Source of the DNA: a bacterium
GTDB lineage: Bacteria; Zhuqueibacterota; Zhuqueibacteria; Thermofontimicrobiales; Thermofontimicrobiaceae
Reading direction: 5' to 3'
DNA length: 17,242 nucleotides
Assembly (NCBI GenBank): GCA_011046315.1
Contig: DSAU01000190.1
Span: forward strand, 1 to 17,242
The translations under genes were made by a program, and so were the position numbers. Of this stretch, positions 1 through 6,917 are shown piece by piece; position 1 is the first letter of the stretch, and every line of letters begins with the position of its first letter. The notes below the pieces were generated by a model. The model saw nothing but the letters and a program-made list of their open reading frames with translations. It had not been told where the DNA came from and did no database searches.

Positions 1-66
1 AATAATGATAAGGTCATCGACAATGATTTACGCGAGCATGGTTTGGTTAACAAGATAAAAATCTGA
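1..66 (+). CDS. Probable 3' end of an upstream gene (partial)
   Basis: Frame 1 is open from the first base to a TGA at 64-66. It gives 21 residues ending in a lysine-rich tail (NKIKI), with a composition typical of a real carboxy terminus. The product cannot be recognised from so little. The next gene on the same strand starts 163 nt downstream behind a possible promoter, so the two need not share a transcript. A chance open frame of this length is quite possible, hence the low confidence. Confidence 0.35.
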   Translation, partial: NNDKVIDNDLREHGLVNKIKI

Positions 67-175
67 ATTAATTGATCTTGTCTATGTTTAAACATCCTGT
101 TATCCGGATTTTAATTTTGATTGAATTGTGATTGCGGAACAATCCCGGAAAAAAAGCTTTGAATTTTAAATTGAA

Positions 176-207
176 TTTCATAAATTAACATCCCGGTAAT
201 AGTTTTG
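176..207 (+). promoter_or_regulatory. Possible Bacteroidetes-type promoter for the amgK-like operon
   Basis: TAGTTTTG at 200-207 fits the -7 consensus TAnnTTTG. It is preceded, after 20 nt, by TTTC at 176-179, one base from the -33 consensus TTTG. Transcription would begin near 212, about 18 nt before the ATG at 230. Only the -7 box is a full match and the surrounding DNA is AT-rich, so a chance match is possible. Confidence 0.35.
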
Positions 208-229
208 ATAATTTAAAAAGACAGAGCGA

Positions 230-1261
230 ATGGACAGATTAGCAAAGCTACACCAGAAGCGATACGGCAAGTTACCAGATTCCATTGTTCCATTGAGAAG
301 CGATGGATCTGATCGAAAAATATATCGGCTTTTTTCCGGAGATCAGACCGTAATCGGAATTATCGGCAATGATTTTGATGAGAATATGGCGTTTGTCGAG
401 TTTAGCAACCATTTTTGGAAGAACGGGCTTCGCGTTCCGGAAATCTACATTTCTGATCTGCGCAACGGCGTCTATCTCGAACAAGACCTTGGCGATGACA
501 CGCTGTTTGATTGGATGATGAAAATCCGAAGCCAGTCTGGATTCAGCAGCGAGGTCCAGGAGATGTATCGTCAAGTCATCGAATATTTGCCGAATTTTCA
601 GATAAAAGCCGGGATGACGATCGATTATACCTTTTGCTATCAACATGTGATTTTTGGGAAACATTCCATGGCGTGGGATTTGAATTATTTTAAAAATCGC
701 TTTCTCGATGTGTTTTACAAAAAACCGCTTGATCAAGCCGCAGTGGAAAAAGATTTTAACACTTTGATTGACTTTTTAATGCACGAGGAGCGCAAATATT
801 TTCTCTACCGCGATTTCCAATCCCGCAATGTGATGATTAAAAACAGGCTGCCCTATTTTATTGATTACCAATCCGGCAGAAAAGGTGCGTTGCAATACGA
901 TGTGGCATCGCTGTTGTTCGATGCAAAAGCTGATTTGCCCGAGTGGTTTCGCCAGGAGATGGTGCAGGCATATCTTCAAAAAGTACAGGAATTTATTCCG
1001 GTTGAACATGACCGGTTTATGAAATACTATTACGGCTTTGTCCTGATCAGAATGATGCAAGCGTTCGGCGCATACGGCTATTTAAGTGTGGTCAAAGGTA
1101 AAAAACATTTCTTTAAAAGCGTTCCCTTTGCCATCGCAAACTTAAAGTTATTGTTGGAAAAAAATCCGGAAATTTTTCAGTTGGTCCCGACATTGACAGA
1201 AGTATATTCGAATCTGATCACTGATCATGAACTAATTAAATTTGGTAAAGAAGATGAATAA
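230..1261 (+). CDS. amgK: AmgK-like anomeric sugar kinase (aminoglycoside phosphotransferase fold)
   Basis: This 343-residue cytoplasmic protein has the aminoglycoside phosphotransferase fold. A nucleotide-binding segment GSDRKIYRL is at 26-34. The catalytic loop YRDFQSRN at 193-200 supplies the base Asp195 and Asn200. The metal-binding FIDYQSG at 210-216 supplies Asp212. Its length matches AmgK, which phosphorylates MurNAc (and GlcNAc) at the anomeric carbon to make the 1-phosphate during peptidoglycan recycling. The assignment rests on these motifs and on the MurU-like gene two positions downstream. The last 8 nt overlap the next gene (ATGAATAA at 1254-1261), which suggests translational coupling. 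The ATG at 230 lies soon after a possible promoter, with only a weak GAG-type ribosome site. Another small-molecule kinase of the same fold cannot be excluded. Confidence 0.78.
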   Translation: MDRLAKLHQKRYGKLPDSIVPLRSDGSDRKIYRLFSGDQTVIGIIGNDFDENMAFVEFSNHFWKNGLRVPEIYISDLRNGVYLEQDLGDDTLFDWMMKIRSQSGFSSEVQEMYRQVIEYLPNFQIKAGMTIDYTFCYQHVIFGKHSMAWDLNYFKNRFLDVFYKKPLDQAAVEKDFNTLIDFLMHEERKYFLYRDFQSRNVMIKNRLPYFIDYQSGRKGALQYDVASLLFDAKADLPEWFRQEMVQAYLQKVQEFIPVEHDRFMKYYYGFVLIRMMQAFGAYGYLSVVKGKKHFFKSVPFAIANLKLLLEKNPEIFQLVPTLTEVYSNLITDHELIKFGKEDE

Positions 1262-1646
1262 GCTGGTTGTTGATATTTACAGTTTCGGATTTCAAATGTC
1301 AGGAGTTCCAGAAGACCTGTCGGGCAATCAGGGAGGATTTGTTTTCGACTGTCGTTTTTTACCCAATCCGGGCAGGGATCCGGCGTATGCTGATCTCACT
1401 GGCAAGGACCCTGAAGTGATTGCTTTTCTTAGCGCTAAACCTCAGGTCGAAAAATTACTTACACACAGCAAAGCCATTGTTGATGAAGCCATTGATAATT
1501 ATCTCGAGCGCGGTTTTTCCCATTTAATGGTCTGCTACGGTTGTACCGGAGGACAGCACCGCTCTGTCTATTGTGCCGAGCAATTATATCAGTATTTACA
1601 ATCCAGACCGGTCGAGGCTCGGCTTCGTCATGTTGAATTAGAATAA
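1254..1646 (+). CDS. Free-standing RapZ C-terminal domain protein
   Basis: These 130 residues correspond to only the C-terminal half of RapZ. In Escherichia coli that half binds glucosamine-6-phosphate and the small RNAs GlmY/GlmZ. Visible signatures are SFGF at 10-13, FDCRFLPNPGRDP at 31-43 and GCTGGQHRSV at 96-105, the last being the conserved ligand-binding loop. The N-terminal P-loop ATPase domain of full RapZ (about 150 residues) is absent, and the upstream gene encodes an unrelated kinase instead. I chose the ATG at 1254 because it makes the ATGAATAA overlap with the preceding stop; a TTG at 1242 would add four residues. The gene sits between an AmgK-like kinase and a MurU-like transferase with 13 nt to the latter, so a role in amino-sugar salvage is likely. 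Whether it senses a sugar phosphate, binds RNA or partners the kinase is inference. Confidence 0.85.
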   Translation: MNKLVVDIYSFGFQMSGVPEDLSGNQGGFVFDCRFLPNPGRDPAYADLTGKDPEVIAFLSAKPQVEKLLTHSKAIVDEAIDNYLERGFSHLMVCYGCTGGQHRSVYCAEQLYQYLQSRPVEARLRHVELE

Positions 1647-1659
1647 GCTGAATTTCGCA

Positions 1660-2421
1660 ATGAAAGCAATGATTCTCGCTGCCGGATTTGGCAAGCGTCT
1701 GAAGCCACTTACCGATTCAAAACCAAAAGCGCTTATCGCCATCAGTCGTATTCCACTGCTGGAGTTGGTCATCTGTAAATTAATCAATAGCGGCGTGGAT
1801 GAAATAATTATAAATTTGCACCATCTGCCCGGAGAAATCGAAGCTTTTCTCGATTACAAAAAGCGATTTGACATTCGGATTGAAACCATTTTCGAACCGG
1901 AAATTCTCGGTACCGGCGGAGCGGTAAAAAATGCCAGCTTCTTTTTTAATGACCAGCAGCCTTTTATCGTCCATAATGTGGATATCCTTTCTACAATTGA
2001 TTTGAAAAAAACATACCAGTCCCATTTAGATAATAATGCTTTGGCTACGTTGGCAGTTAACCAAAGACACTCTTCGCGATATTTTCTGATGGATGAGCAG
2101 AATCTGATCTGTGGCCATGAAGATGTACAAAAGAACATAAAGCGGATTAAACGAGATCCGGTGGGAAAACTCCAGCGTGTCGGTTTCTGTGGGATTCATG
2201 TAATTTCGCACAATTTTTTTTCTCAAACAAATCGTTACGGCTGCTTTTCCATCGTGGATTCATATTTGGATTTAATCGAATCCGGACAAATAATCCGCGG
2301 CTATTCGGTGAATGAATCGTACTGGCAGGACATCGGCAAAATTGACACACTGCGGACGATTCACCGCGATCTGAAATCCGAGCAGATTTCGTTGGAAGAT
2401 TTAATTGCCGGTGGGGTGTAG
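1660..2421 (+). CDS. murU: MurU-like sugar-1-phosphate nucleotidyltransferase
   Basis: This 253-residue enzyme belongs to the NTP-transferase family. The N-terminal LAAGFGKRLKPLT at 6-18 is the nucleotide- and pyrophosphate-binding signature, and KPKALI at 21-26 supplies the conserved lysines. LGTGGAVKNA at 83-92 and HNVDIL at 105-110 form the sugar-nucleotide and metal site, with Asp108 as the metal ligand. YWQDIGKIDTL at 221-231 is the usual C-terminal substrate loop. In Pseudomonas, MurU converts MurNAc-1-phosphate to UDP-MurNAc, bypassing MurA. Here the AmgK-like kinase two genes upstream would supply that substrate, which is the main reason for preferring MurU over a mannose-1-phosphate or glucose-1-phosphate transferase. 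No strong ribosome site precedes the ATG; spacing after the RapZ-type gene is 13 nt, so co-transcription is likely. Confidence 0.78.
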   Translation: MKAMILAAGFGKRLKPLTDSKPKALIAISRIPLLELVICKLINSGVDEIIINLHHLPGEIEAFLDYKKRFDIRIETIFEPEILGTGGAVKNASFFFNDQQPFIVHNVDILSTIDLKKTYQSHLDNNALATLAVNQRHSSRYFLMDEQNLICGHEDVQKNIKRIKRDPVGKLQRVGFCGIHVISHNFFSQTNRYGCFSIVDSYLDLIESGQIIRGYSVNESYWQDIGKIDTLRTIHRDLKSEQISLEDLIAGGV

Positions 2422-2518
2422 GAATATGGCTTCACCATTGCTGATCCTGAAAAAAGGACGCATTAATAACGGACTGGTAAAATAAGCTTTAATCGTCTTT
2501 TCATAGATGTGATCCGAA

Positions 2519-4537
2519 ATGAAAGATAGAGCATTTTCGCCGAAAAAATTTCTCCAACCCAAAAGCCTGATTTTTATTTTTATTTCTCTGGCAGCCTTGA
2601 TGTTCTCTTCGGCGCTGATTGAGTTGCGCCAAAGCAAAAAAGAACTGCTCGATTTAATGGAAAAACAGGCAAATACGCTGCTGGAGACAGTGATCACTTC
2701 CTCAAGAAATGCACTGCTGACCTATGAGCTTCTGGAAATTTTTTTGGAAGATCGATTGCTGAACAACGGTTTTTACCTTCGATTTTTACTTGATAACCAA
2801 CAGATCAACAACGATCAACTGAAAAAATTTGCTGCGGAAAACAATATTCACCGGATCGACATTTACGAGGCCAACGGCAGTTTGCAGTATTCCAACATGC
2901 CCGCGGATCTACGCAGCAAGGCAGAAGCAGCAGAACAGTTAGCTCCGCTTTTTTCCGGTGAGCAGGACACGCTGTTTCTCGGTTATACCCTTAACCAGGA
3001 TCATGCCGGCACACAGTTTGGTGTGGCTCTGGCAACAACTGACCGCAGGGCAATTCTGATGACACTGGATGCGGCAGAGCTGTTGGAATTCAGGCGCCAG
3101 ATCGGGTTTGGCGTCTTGCTGAAGGAAATGGCAAACAACCAGGAAATTGTTTACATTGCGTTGCAGGACACTAACGGCATTATCGCCACTTCTGCATCGG
3201 TTCTTGAACTGGAACGAATCAGCGATTCCCCTTTTTTGACAAGCGTAATGAATGACACTGTAATGAAAACCCACCTGCTGAATTTCAACGAAGAGCAACT
3301 ATTTGAAGCGAACCACCCTTTTTATTATGATGATCTTCTGGTGGGTATTTTTCGGCTTGGTCTTTCACTGGAACCGCTCAACCAAATTAAATCGCGGATT
3401 TACCGGCGTATTGCCATTATTAGCCTTATTTTGCTGGTGATCGGTTTTATCGTGGTTAGCTTGATTATGATTCGTCAAAATTACGATCTGCTTCGCCGAC
3501 AGTACCAGACGGTTGAGACATATTCAGCCAATATCATCCAAAATGTTAGCGATGCAATCATTGTACTTGACCACCAGCACCGGGTTAAAATTTTCAATGA
3601 CGCGGCTCAATCTCTGTTTAAAGTAAAAAATTCAGCCATCGTCGGTTCGTCATTGAATGAGATTTTGCCGGATAAAGAATGTGGACTGTTGTTAATGTCG
3701 TCAGTTTCGATGGAGCAGGTGGAGTGCCAAATTCAAAACGAAACGAGAAGTTTTTTAATTTCCAGGGCTAATTTTTTTGACGCCCAAAACCAGCAAAATA
3801 CGATTCTTGTTTTGCGCGATCTTACCGATTTAAAAAAACTGGAAGCTCAAATTCAACGTAAAGAGCGGTTGACCGCAATGGGCGAGCTGGCTTCGGGCGT
3901 GGCGCACGAAATTCGCAATCCGCTGAACTCTATCAGCACCATTGTTCAGCAACTGGATAAAGACTTTGAGCCGCGCCAAAACAGCGCTGAATTTCACCAG
4001 TTGGCCCAGTTGGTTATCAAAGAAGTCAGACGAATCAATGAAACAATCCAGAACTTTCTTCGATTTGCCCGTCCGGCGCCAATCCAGCTTTCCCGCTTCC
4101 GGTTGGCAGCAATTCTGAATGAATTGAAACAGCAATACGCCGCCATCATCAAACAGCAACGGATCACCCTGACAATCCAATCGGATTGGGAGGGGGAAGT
4201 CCAATGGGATCGGCTCCAGATGTATCAGGCTTTTATGAACTTAGTTCAAAACGCTGCTGAAGCCATCGACCGTGACGGAAAAATTCAAATTCGAGTGAAG
4301 AAAATCGATGAAAAAACCATCAAAATTGTTGTCGCAGATTCCGGACCGGGTATTGCACCGGAAATTATTGGAAAGCTTTTTAATTTGTATTTTACGACCA
4401 AAGCAAGTGGTACCGGAATTGGATTGAGCATTGTTCAACGAATCATTGACGAGCACAACGGTGTGATTACGGTGGAAAACCAGGGTGACCGTGGAGCAGC
4501 ATTCGAGCTAATACTACCAATCAATGCGGAAGGATAG
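2519..4537 (+). CDS. Membrane PAS-containing sensor histidine kinase
   Basis: This 672-residue inner-membrane kinase has a short cytoplasmic N terminus, TM1 at about 16-34 and a periplasmic sensor region of about 260 residues. TM2 lies at about 297-318, followed by a PAS domain (about 335-440). The dimerisation and phosphoacceptor helix has GELASGVAHEIRNPLNS with His463. The ATPase domain has its N box NLVQNAAEAI at 574-583, G1 DSGPGI at 607-612, F box FNLYFTTK at 621-628 and G2 GTGIGLSI at 631-638. All catalytic boxes are intact. No HAMP domain separates TM2 from PAS; only about 17 linker residues lie between. The H-box and architecture resemble NtrB/AtoS/ZraS kinases that phosphorylate NtrC-type regulators. 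The next gene encodes such a regulator 52 nt downstream. The signal sensed is not evident. Confidence 0.93.
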   Translation: MKDRAFSPKKFLQPKSLIFIFISLAALMFSSALIELRQSKKELLDLMEKQANTLLETVITSSRNALLTYELLEIFLEDRLLNNGFYLRFLLDNQQINNDQLKKFAAENNIHRIDIYEANGSLQYSNMPADLRSKAEAAEQLAPLFSGEQDTLFLGYTLNQDHAGTQFGVALATTDRRAILMTLDAAELLEFRRQIGFGVLLKEMANNQEIVYIALQDTNGIIATSASVLELERISDSPFLTSVMNDTVMKTHLLNFNEEQLFEANHPFYYDDLLVGIFRLGLSLEPLNQIKSRIYRRIAIISLILLVIGFIVVSLIMIRQNYDLLRRQYQTVETYSANIIQNVSDAIIVLDHQHRVKIFNDAAQSLFKVKNSAIVGSSLNEILPDKECGLLLMSSVSMEQVECQIQNETRSFLISRANFFDAQNQQNTILVLRDLTDLKKLEAQIQRKERLTAMGELASGVAHEIRNPLNSISTIVQQLDKDFEPRQNSAEFHQLAQLVIKEVRRINETIQNFLRFARPAPIQLSRFRLAAILNELKQQYAAIIKQQRITLTIQSDWEGEVQWDRLQMYQAFMNLVQNAAEAIDRDGKIQIRVKKIDEKTIKIVVADSGPGIAPEIIGKLFNLYFTTKASGTGIGLSIVQRIIDEHNGVITVENQGDRGAAFELILPINAEG

Positions 4538-4576
4538 TTGAATAAAGCGCGAAAGTTGAGAAAAAGGAAATTTGTC

Positions 4577-4583
4577 AAAGAGG
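4577..4583 (+). promoter_or_regulatory. Ribosome binding site AAAGAGG favouring a GTG start
   Basis: AAAGAGG lies 6 nt before GTG 4590, the best placed Shine-Dalgarno sequence at this gene. It is too close to ATG 4584 and lies after TTG 4572. A weaker AAGGAAA at 4564-4570 could serve the TTG. Confidence 0.5.
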
Positions 4584-4589
4584 ATGACA

Positions 4590-5957
4590 GTGGCTAAAAA
4601 TTTTTCCATTCTGATTATCGATGATGAAGAAGCACAAATTTTATCGCTGAAGAGTTTTTTACAGCGACGAAAATTTGAAGTTTTCAGTGCCACCAACGGC
4701 AGGGATGCCATTGAGATCGTAAATAACAACACCATTGATCTGGTGCTGACAGATTTGCGCATGCCTCAATGGGACGGGTTGACTATTTTGAACAAGGTAA
4801 AAGCACTCAATCCGGAGATCGATGTGGTGGTAATGACCGCTTATGGGAACATAGAAGACGCGGTTCATATTATGAAATCAGGGGCTTATGATTATTTGAC
4901 CAAACCGATTGACCTGGATGAGCTGGAAAATCTAATTTTGCGGGTTCAGGAAAAACGGCTATTGGTTGCAGAAAATCGTTTGCTCAAAGAACAGTTGGCG
5001 CATCGCTTTAAATTTGAAGGAATTGTCTCACAGAGCAGCGAGATGGAAAACGTGTTGAATACAGCGGCGCGTGTTGCCTCCAGCAAAGCCACAGTTCTTA
5101 TCAGCGGCGAGAGCGGCACCGGTAAGGAGCTGATCGCCCGGGCGATCCATTTTGCCAGCCCGCGCAAGGATGCACTGTTCGTGGTGATAAATGTAGCCGC
5201 CTTATCCGATAGTTTGCTGGAAAGCGAATTATTCGGACATGAAAAAGGAGCCTTTACCGGGGCGATACAGCAGCGCATCGGCAGATTCGAACAGGCGAAT
5301 ACAGGCACCCTGTTTATCGACGAAGTCGGAGAAATTCCCTTATCGCTCCAGGTCAAATTGCTGCGGGCGATCCAGTTTGGTCAGATTGAACGACTGGGCA
5401 GCAATAGCACCGTGGAGCTGGATGTGCGCATTATTGCAGCGACCCATCGCAATTTAGAGCAGATGATCCAAAAGGGTGAATTTCGGGAAGACCTTTTTTT
5501 CAGGCTCAACGTGGTTTCAATTTATATTCCCCCATTACGCCGGCGTAAGCTGGACATTCCTTTGATGATCGATCACTTTATAAAAAAATATGCAAATGAA
5601 AATAATAAACCGATCAAAGGCATTACCCGCGAGGCGCTTGATTTTTTAATGAAATACCAATTTCCTGGCAATGTGCGCGAGTTGGAAAATATGATCGAAA
5701 GCGCGGTGGTATTGACGCGGGATGAGTATATTACCCAAAAAGATCTTCCGCAACAGCTTAAATTCAAATCCGAACGGGCAATTCTGGATCCAACTCAATT
5801 GGAAGATGGTTACGACGCCAAGATGAAATCGTTTGAAAATGAGATGATCAATGAAGCATTGATCCGAACCAATGGCAACCAGAGTGCAGCGGCTCGGCTG
5901 CTGGGAATCACCGAACGCCATCTGCGGTCGCGATTGGAAAAGCTGGGTATGAAATGA
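4590..5957 (+). CDS. NtrC-family sigma-54-dependent response regulator
   Basis: The domains are receiver, AAA+ and Fis-type helix-turn-helix. Numbered from the alternative TTG at 4572 (461 aa), the receiver has the acidic pair Asp17-Asp18, phospho-acceptor Asp61 in LVLTDLRMP, Thr89 and Lys111. The AAA+ module has Walker A GESGTGKE at 179-186, an intact GAFTGA loop at 226-231 for sigma-54 contact and Walker B GTLFIDE at 245-251. The C terminus (about 422-460) holds the DNA-binding helices around GNQSAAARLLGITERHL. I prefer GTG 4590, giving 455 residues, because AAAGAGG precedes it at ideal spacing and the receiver strand follows directly. The partner is almost certainly the kinase upstream. 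No clear -24/-12 promoter was seen in the intergenic regions here, so its targets probably lie elsewhere. Confidence 0.93.
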   Translation: MAKNFSILIIDDEEAQILSLKSFLQRRKFEVFSATNGRDAIEIVNNNTIDLVLTDLRMPQWDGLTILNKVKALNPEIDVVVMTAYGNIEDAVHIMKSGAYDYLTKPIDLDELENLILRVQEKRLLVAENRLLKEQLAHRFKFEGIVSQSSEMENVLNTAARVASSKATVLISGESGTGKELIARAIHFASPRKDALFVVINVAALSDSLLESELFGHEKGAFTGAIQQRIGRFEQANTGTLFIDEVGEIPLSLQVKLLRAIQFGQIERLGSNSTVELDVRIIAATHRNLEQMIQKGEFREDLFFRLNVVSIYIPPLRRRKLDIPLMIDHFIKKYANENNKPIKGITREALDFLMKYQFPGNVRELENMIESAVVLTRDEYITQKDLPQQLKFKSERAILDPTQLEDGYDAKMKSFENEMINEALIRTNGNQSAAARLLGITERHLRSRLEKLGMK

Positions 5958-6020
5958 ATCGGTTTTGTACGGAGGGTGTGAACAGATTGTCCATTAACTC
6001 ATAACAATTCAAAAAGTAGA

Positions 6021-6054
6021 TGTCATTGCGAGGAGCGAAGCGACGAAGCAATCT
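6021..6054 (+). repeat. REP-like intergenic repeat (TGTCATTGCGAGG...AAGCAATCT)
   Basis: The 34-nt unit starts TGTCATTGCGAGGAGCGAAG and ends GACGAAGCAATCT. Its ends are complementary (ATTGC with GCAAT), so it can fold back. From memory, near-identical units are scattered between genes in many unrelated bacterial genomes; this was not searched. Its end AAGCAATCTT (6046-6055) is matched by an inverted copy at 6292-6301, so it may be the left member of a facing pair whose right member is degraded. Confidence 0.65.
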
Positions 6055-6107
6055 TTTTAATTATAGAGACTTATGTTAAAGAATTCGTGACCACTCAGCT
6101 ATGCGTG

Positions 6108-6260
6108 TTTTTTTAGAGCTGCTGAAGCGTCTGCTTTGATTAACCACGATCAATCTTGGTGCTGGTTCAAACAACAACACCTTGAACTAACACCATGCTT
6201 CAACATGGTGGAATGAGGCAAACTAAGTAGTACTTAGCCGCTTCAGCGGCTACAAAAAAA
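6108..6260. repeat. MITE-like or structured-RNA inverted-repeat element with internal hairpins
   Basis: The left arm (6108-6129) is seven T, AG, then AGCTGCTGAAGCG. The right arm (6239-6260) is CGCTTCAGCGGCT, AC, then seven A. The arms pair over 22 positions with two mismatches and one G-T wobble. The right arm is part of its own perfect hairpin TAGCCGC-TTCA-GCGGCTA (6235-6252). Between the arms lies a perfect hairpin CACCATG-CTTCAA-CATGGTG (6191-6210). GTTCAA and TTGAAC form another stem, with GGTG and CACC outside it, and TTGAT/ATCAA pair near 6137-6154. No coding frame is present. This could be a non-autonomous mobile element, a dispersed repeat or a multi-hairpin RNA. The T-run and A-run sit on the wrong sides for an ordinary terminator. 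Confidence 0.6.
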
Positions 6261-6546
6261 AATGAAGAAACAGGCGGCGCTGAATAGTTACAAGATTGCT
6301 TTGGAAAAAATATTCTCTAAATAAAATTTACAGTAACAAAATTTTTGTATATTGGACACAATATGAAGTTTTATCTTAATCAAAAAAACAGGACAATGTT
6401 TTCCCGTTGATAGCCAATTTTCCCCAAAAAGCGGCAGTGTCGGTAAAACGAGAGGCCACAACGCAGCAGTTGCTCCTCGCTTTTAACTTGTGTTTTGGCG
6501 GATTGCACTTTTCCGATTACAATTGTCAATCCACCGGCAAAGTGGA

Positions 6547-6912
6547 TTACTTTTTTCTCAAGTTGGATACGATCTGGTATGCTTTGTCGGGTGAGCTCTC
6601 ATTTTTTAGCAAACTTTCGGTGCGGCACAAAATCCGCGGAACCAATTGTTTAAACGCAAATTGCACCTGGTGCTGCTCCAGCGCCGCTTTTCCGGGCTCG
6701 CTCAAAATAGCAGCATAAACGCGCCGAAAGCCGAGGTGGATCAAAATCAACGCCGCTGCTCTGCCGATAATTTTATCTTTGACCAGCAGGTCAGCGGGAT
6801 CGAAATCAGATTCTGTCAGATAGTTTTCTAATTCAAATAGCGGATGCAGCCATTTACCATCGCTCTGAAAAACGAGTTGTCTGTTGTGGTAAATTTCCAG
6901 AGAGTGTTTCAT
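6547..6912 (-). CDS. DUF1893 small protein (TM1506-like)
   Basis: This 121-residue soluble protein has the DUF1893 signature LLVKDKIIGRAAALI at 42-56, a VYAAILSEPGKAALE segment at 65-79 and Cys96 within RILCRTE. The family's structural representative, TM1506 of Thermotoga, has a deaminase-like fold without a proven reaction. It is the second gene of a minus-strand operon: its ATG lies 5 nt after the stop of the histidine kinase, and its ribosome site AAAGG is inside that kinase's last codons. Close coupling suggests the two proteins work together or share control. The role is unknown. Confidence 0.8.
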   Translation of the reverse strand: MKHSLEIYHNRQLVFQSDGKWLHPLFELENYLTESDFDPADLLVKDKIIGRAAALILIHLGFRRVYAAILSEPGKAALEQHQVQFAFKQLVPRILCRTESLLKNESSPDKAYQIVSNLRKK

Positions 6913-6917
6913 GATCT

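Larger units (their letters stand above)
5958..6546. other. Gene-free region rich in inverted repeats
   Basis: This 589-nt stretch between the regulator gene and the convergent DUF1893 gene holds no convincing coding frame. It contains a REP-like repeat (6021-6054), a nested inverted-repeat element (6108-6260), a second arm AAGATTGCTT (6292-6301) and an AT-rich segment with a TATATTGG box (6348-6355). A small hairpin TCCAC/GTGGA lies near 6530-6546. No hairpin followed by a T-run was found, so neither flanking gene has an obvious intrinsic terminator here. Confidence 0.7.

Noticed and set aside
84..109. Palindromes ATGTTTAAACAT and ATCCGGAT as a terminator
   Set aside because: They are short, lack loops and are not followed by a clean T-run; chance in AT-rich DNA is likely.
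272..736. Minus-strand 154-codon frame within the kinase gene
   Set aside because: It is antisense to the motif-bearing kinase frame and has no recognisable domain.
1242..1253. TTG start for the RapZ-type gene
   Set aside because: ATG 1254 gives the usual short overlap with the preceding stop and needs no rare start codon.
6235..6262. Hairpin TAGCCGC-TTCA-GCGGCTA next to an A-run as an intrinsic terminator
   Set aside because: The run after the stem on the plus strand is A, not T; on the minus strand the T-run precedes the stem.
6407..6718. Plus-strand 103-codon frame
   Set aside because: Most of it lies antisense to the DUF1893 gene, whose motifs are clear, and its own product has no recognisable features.
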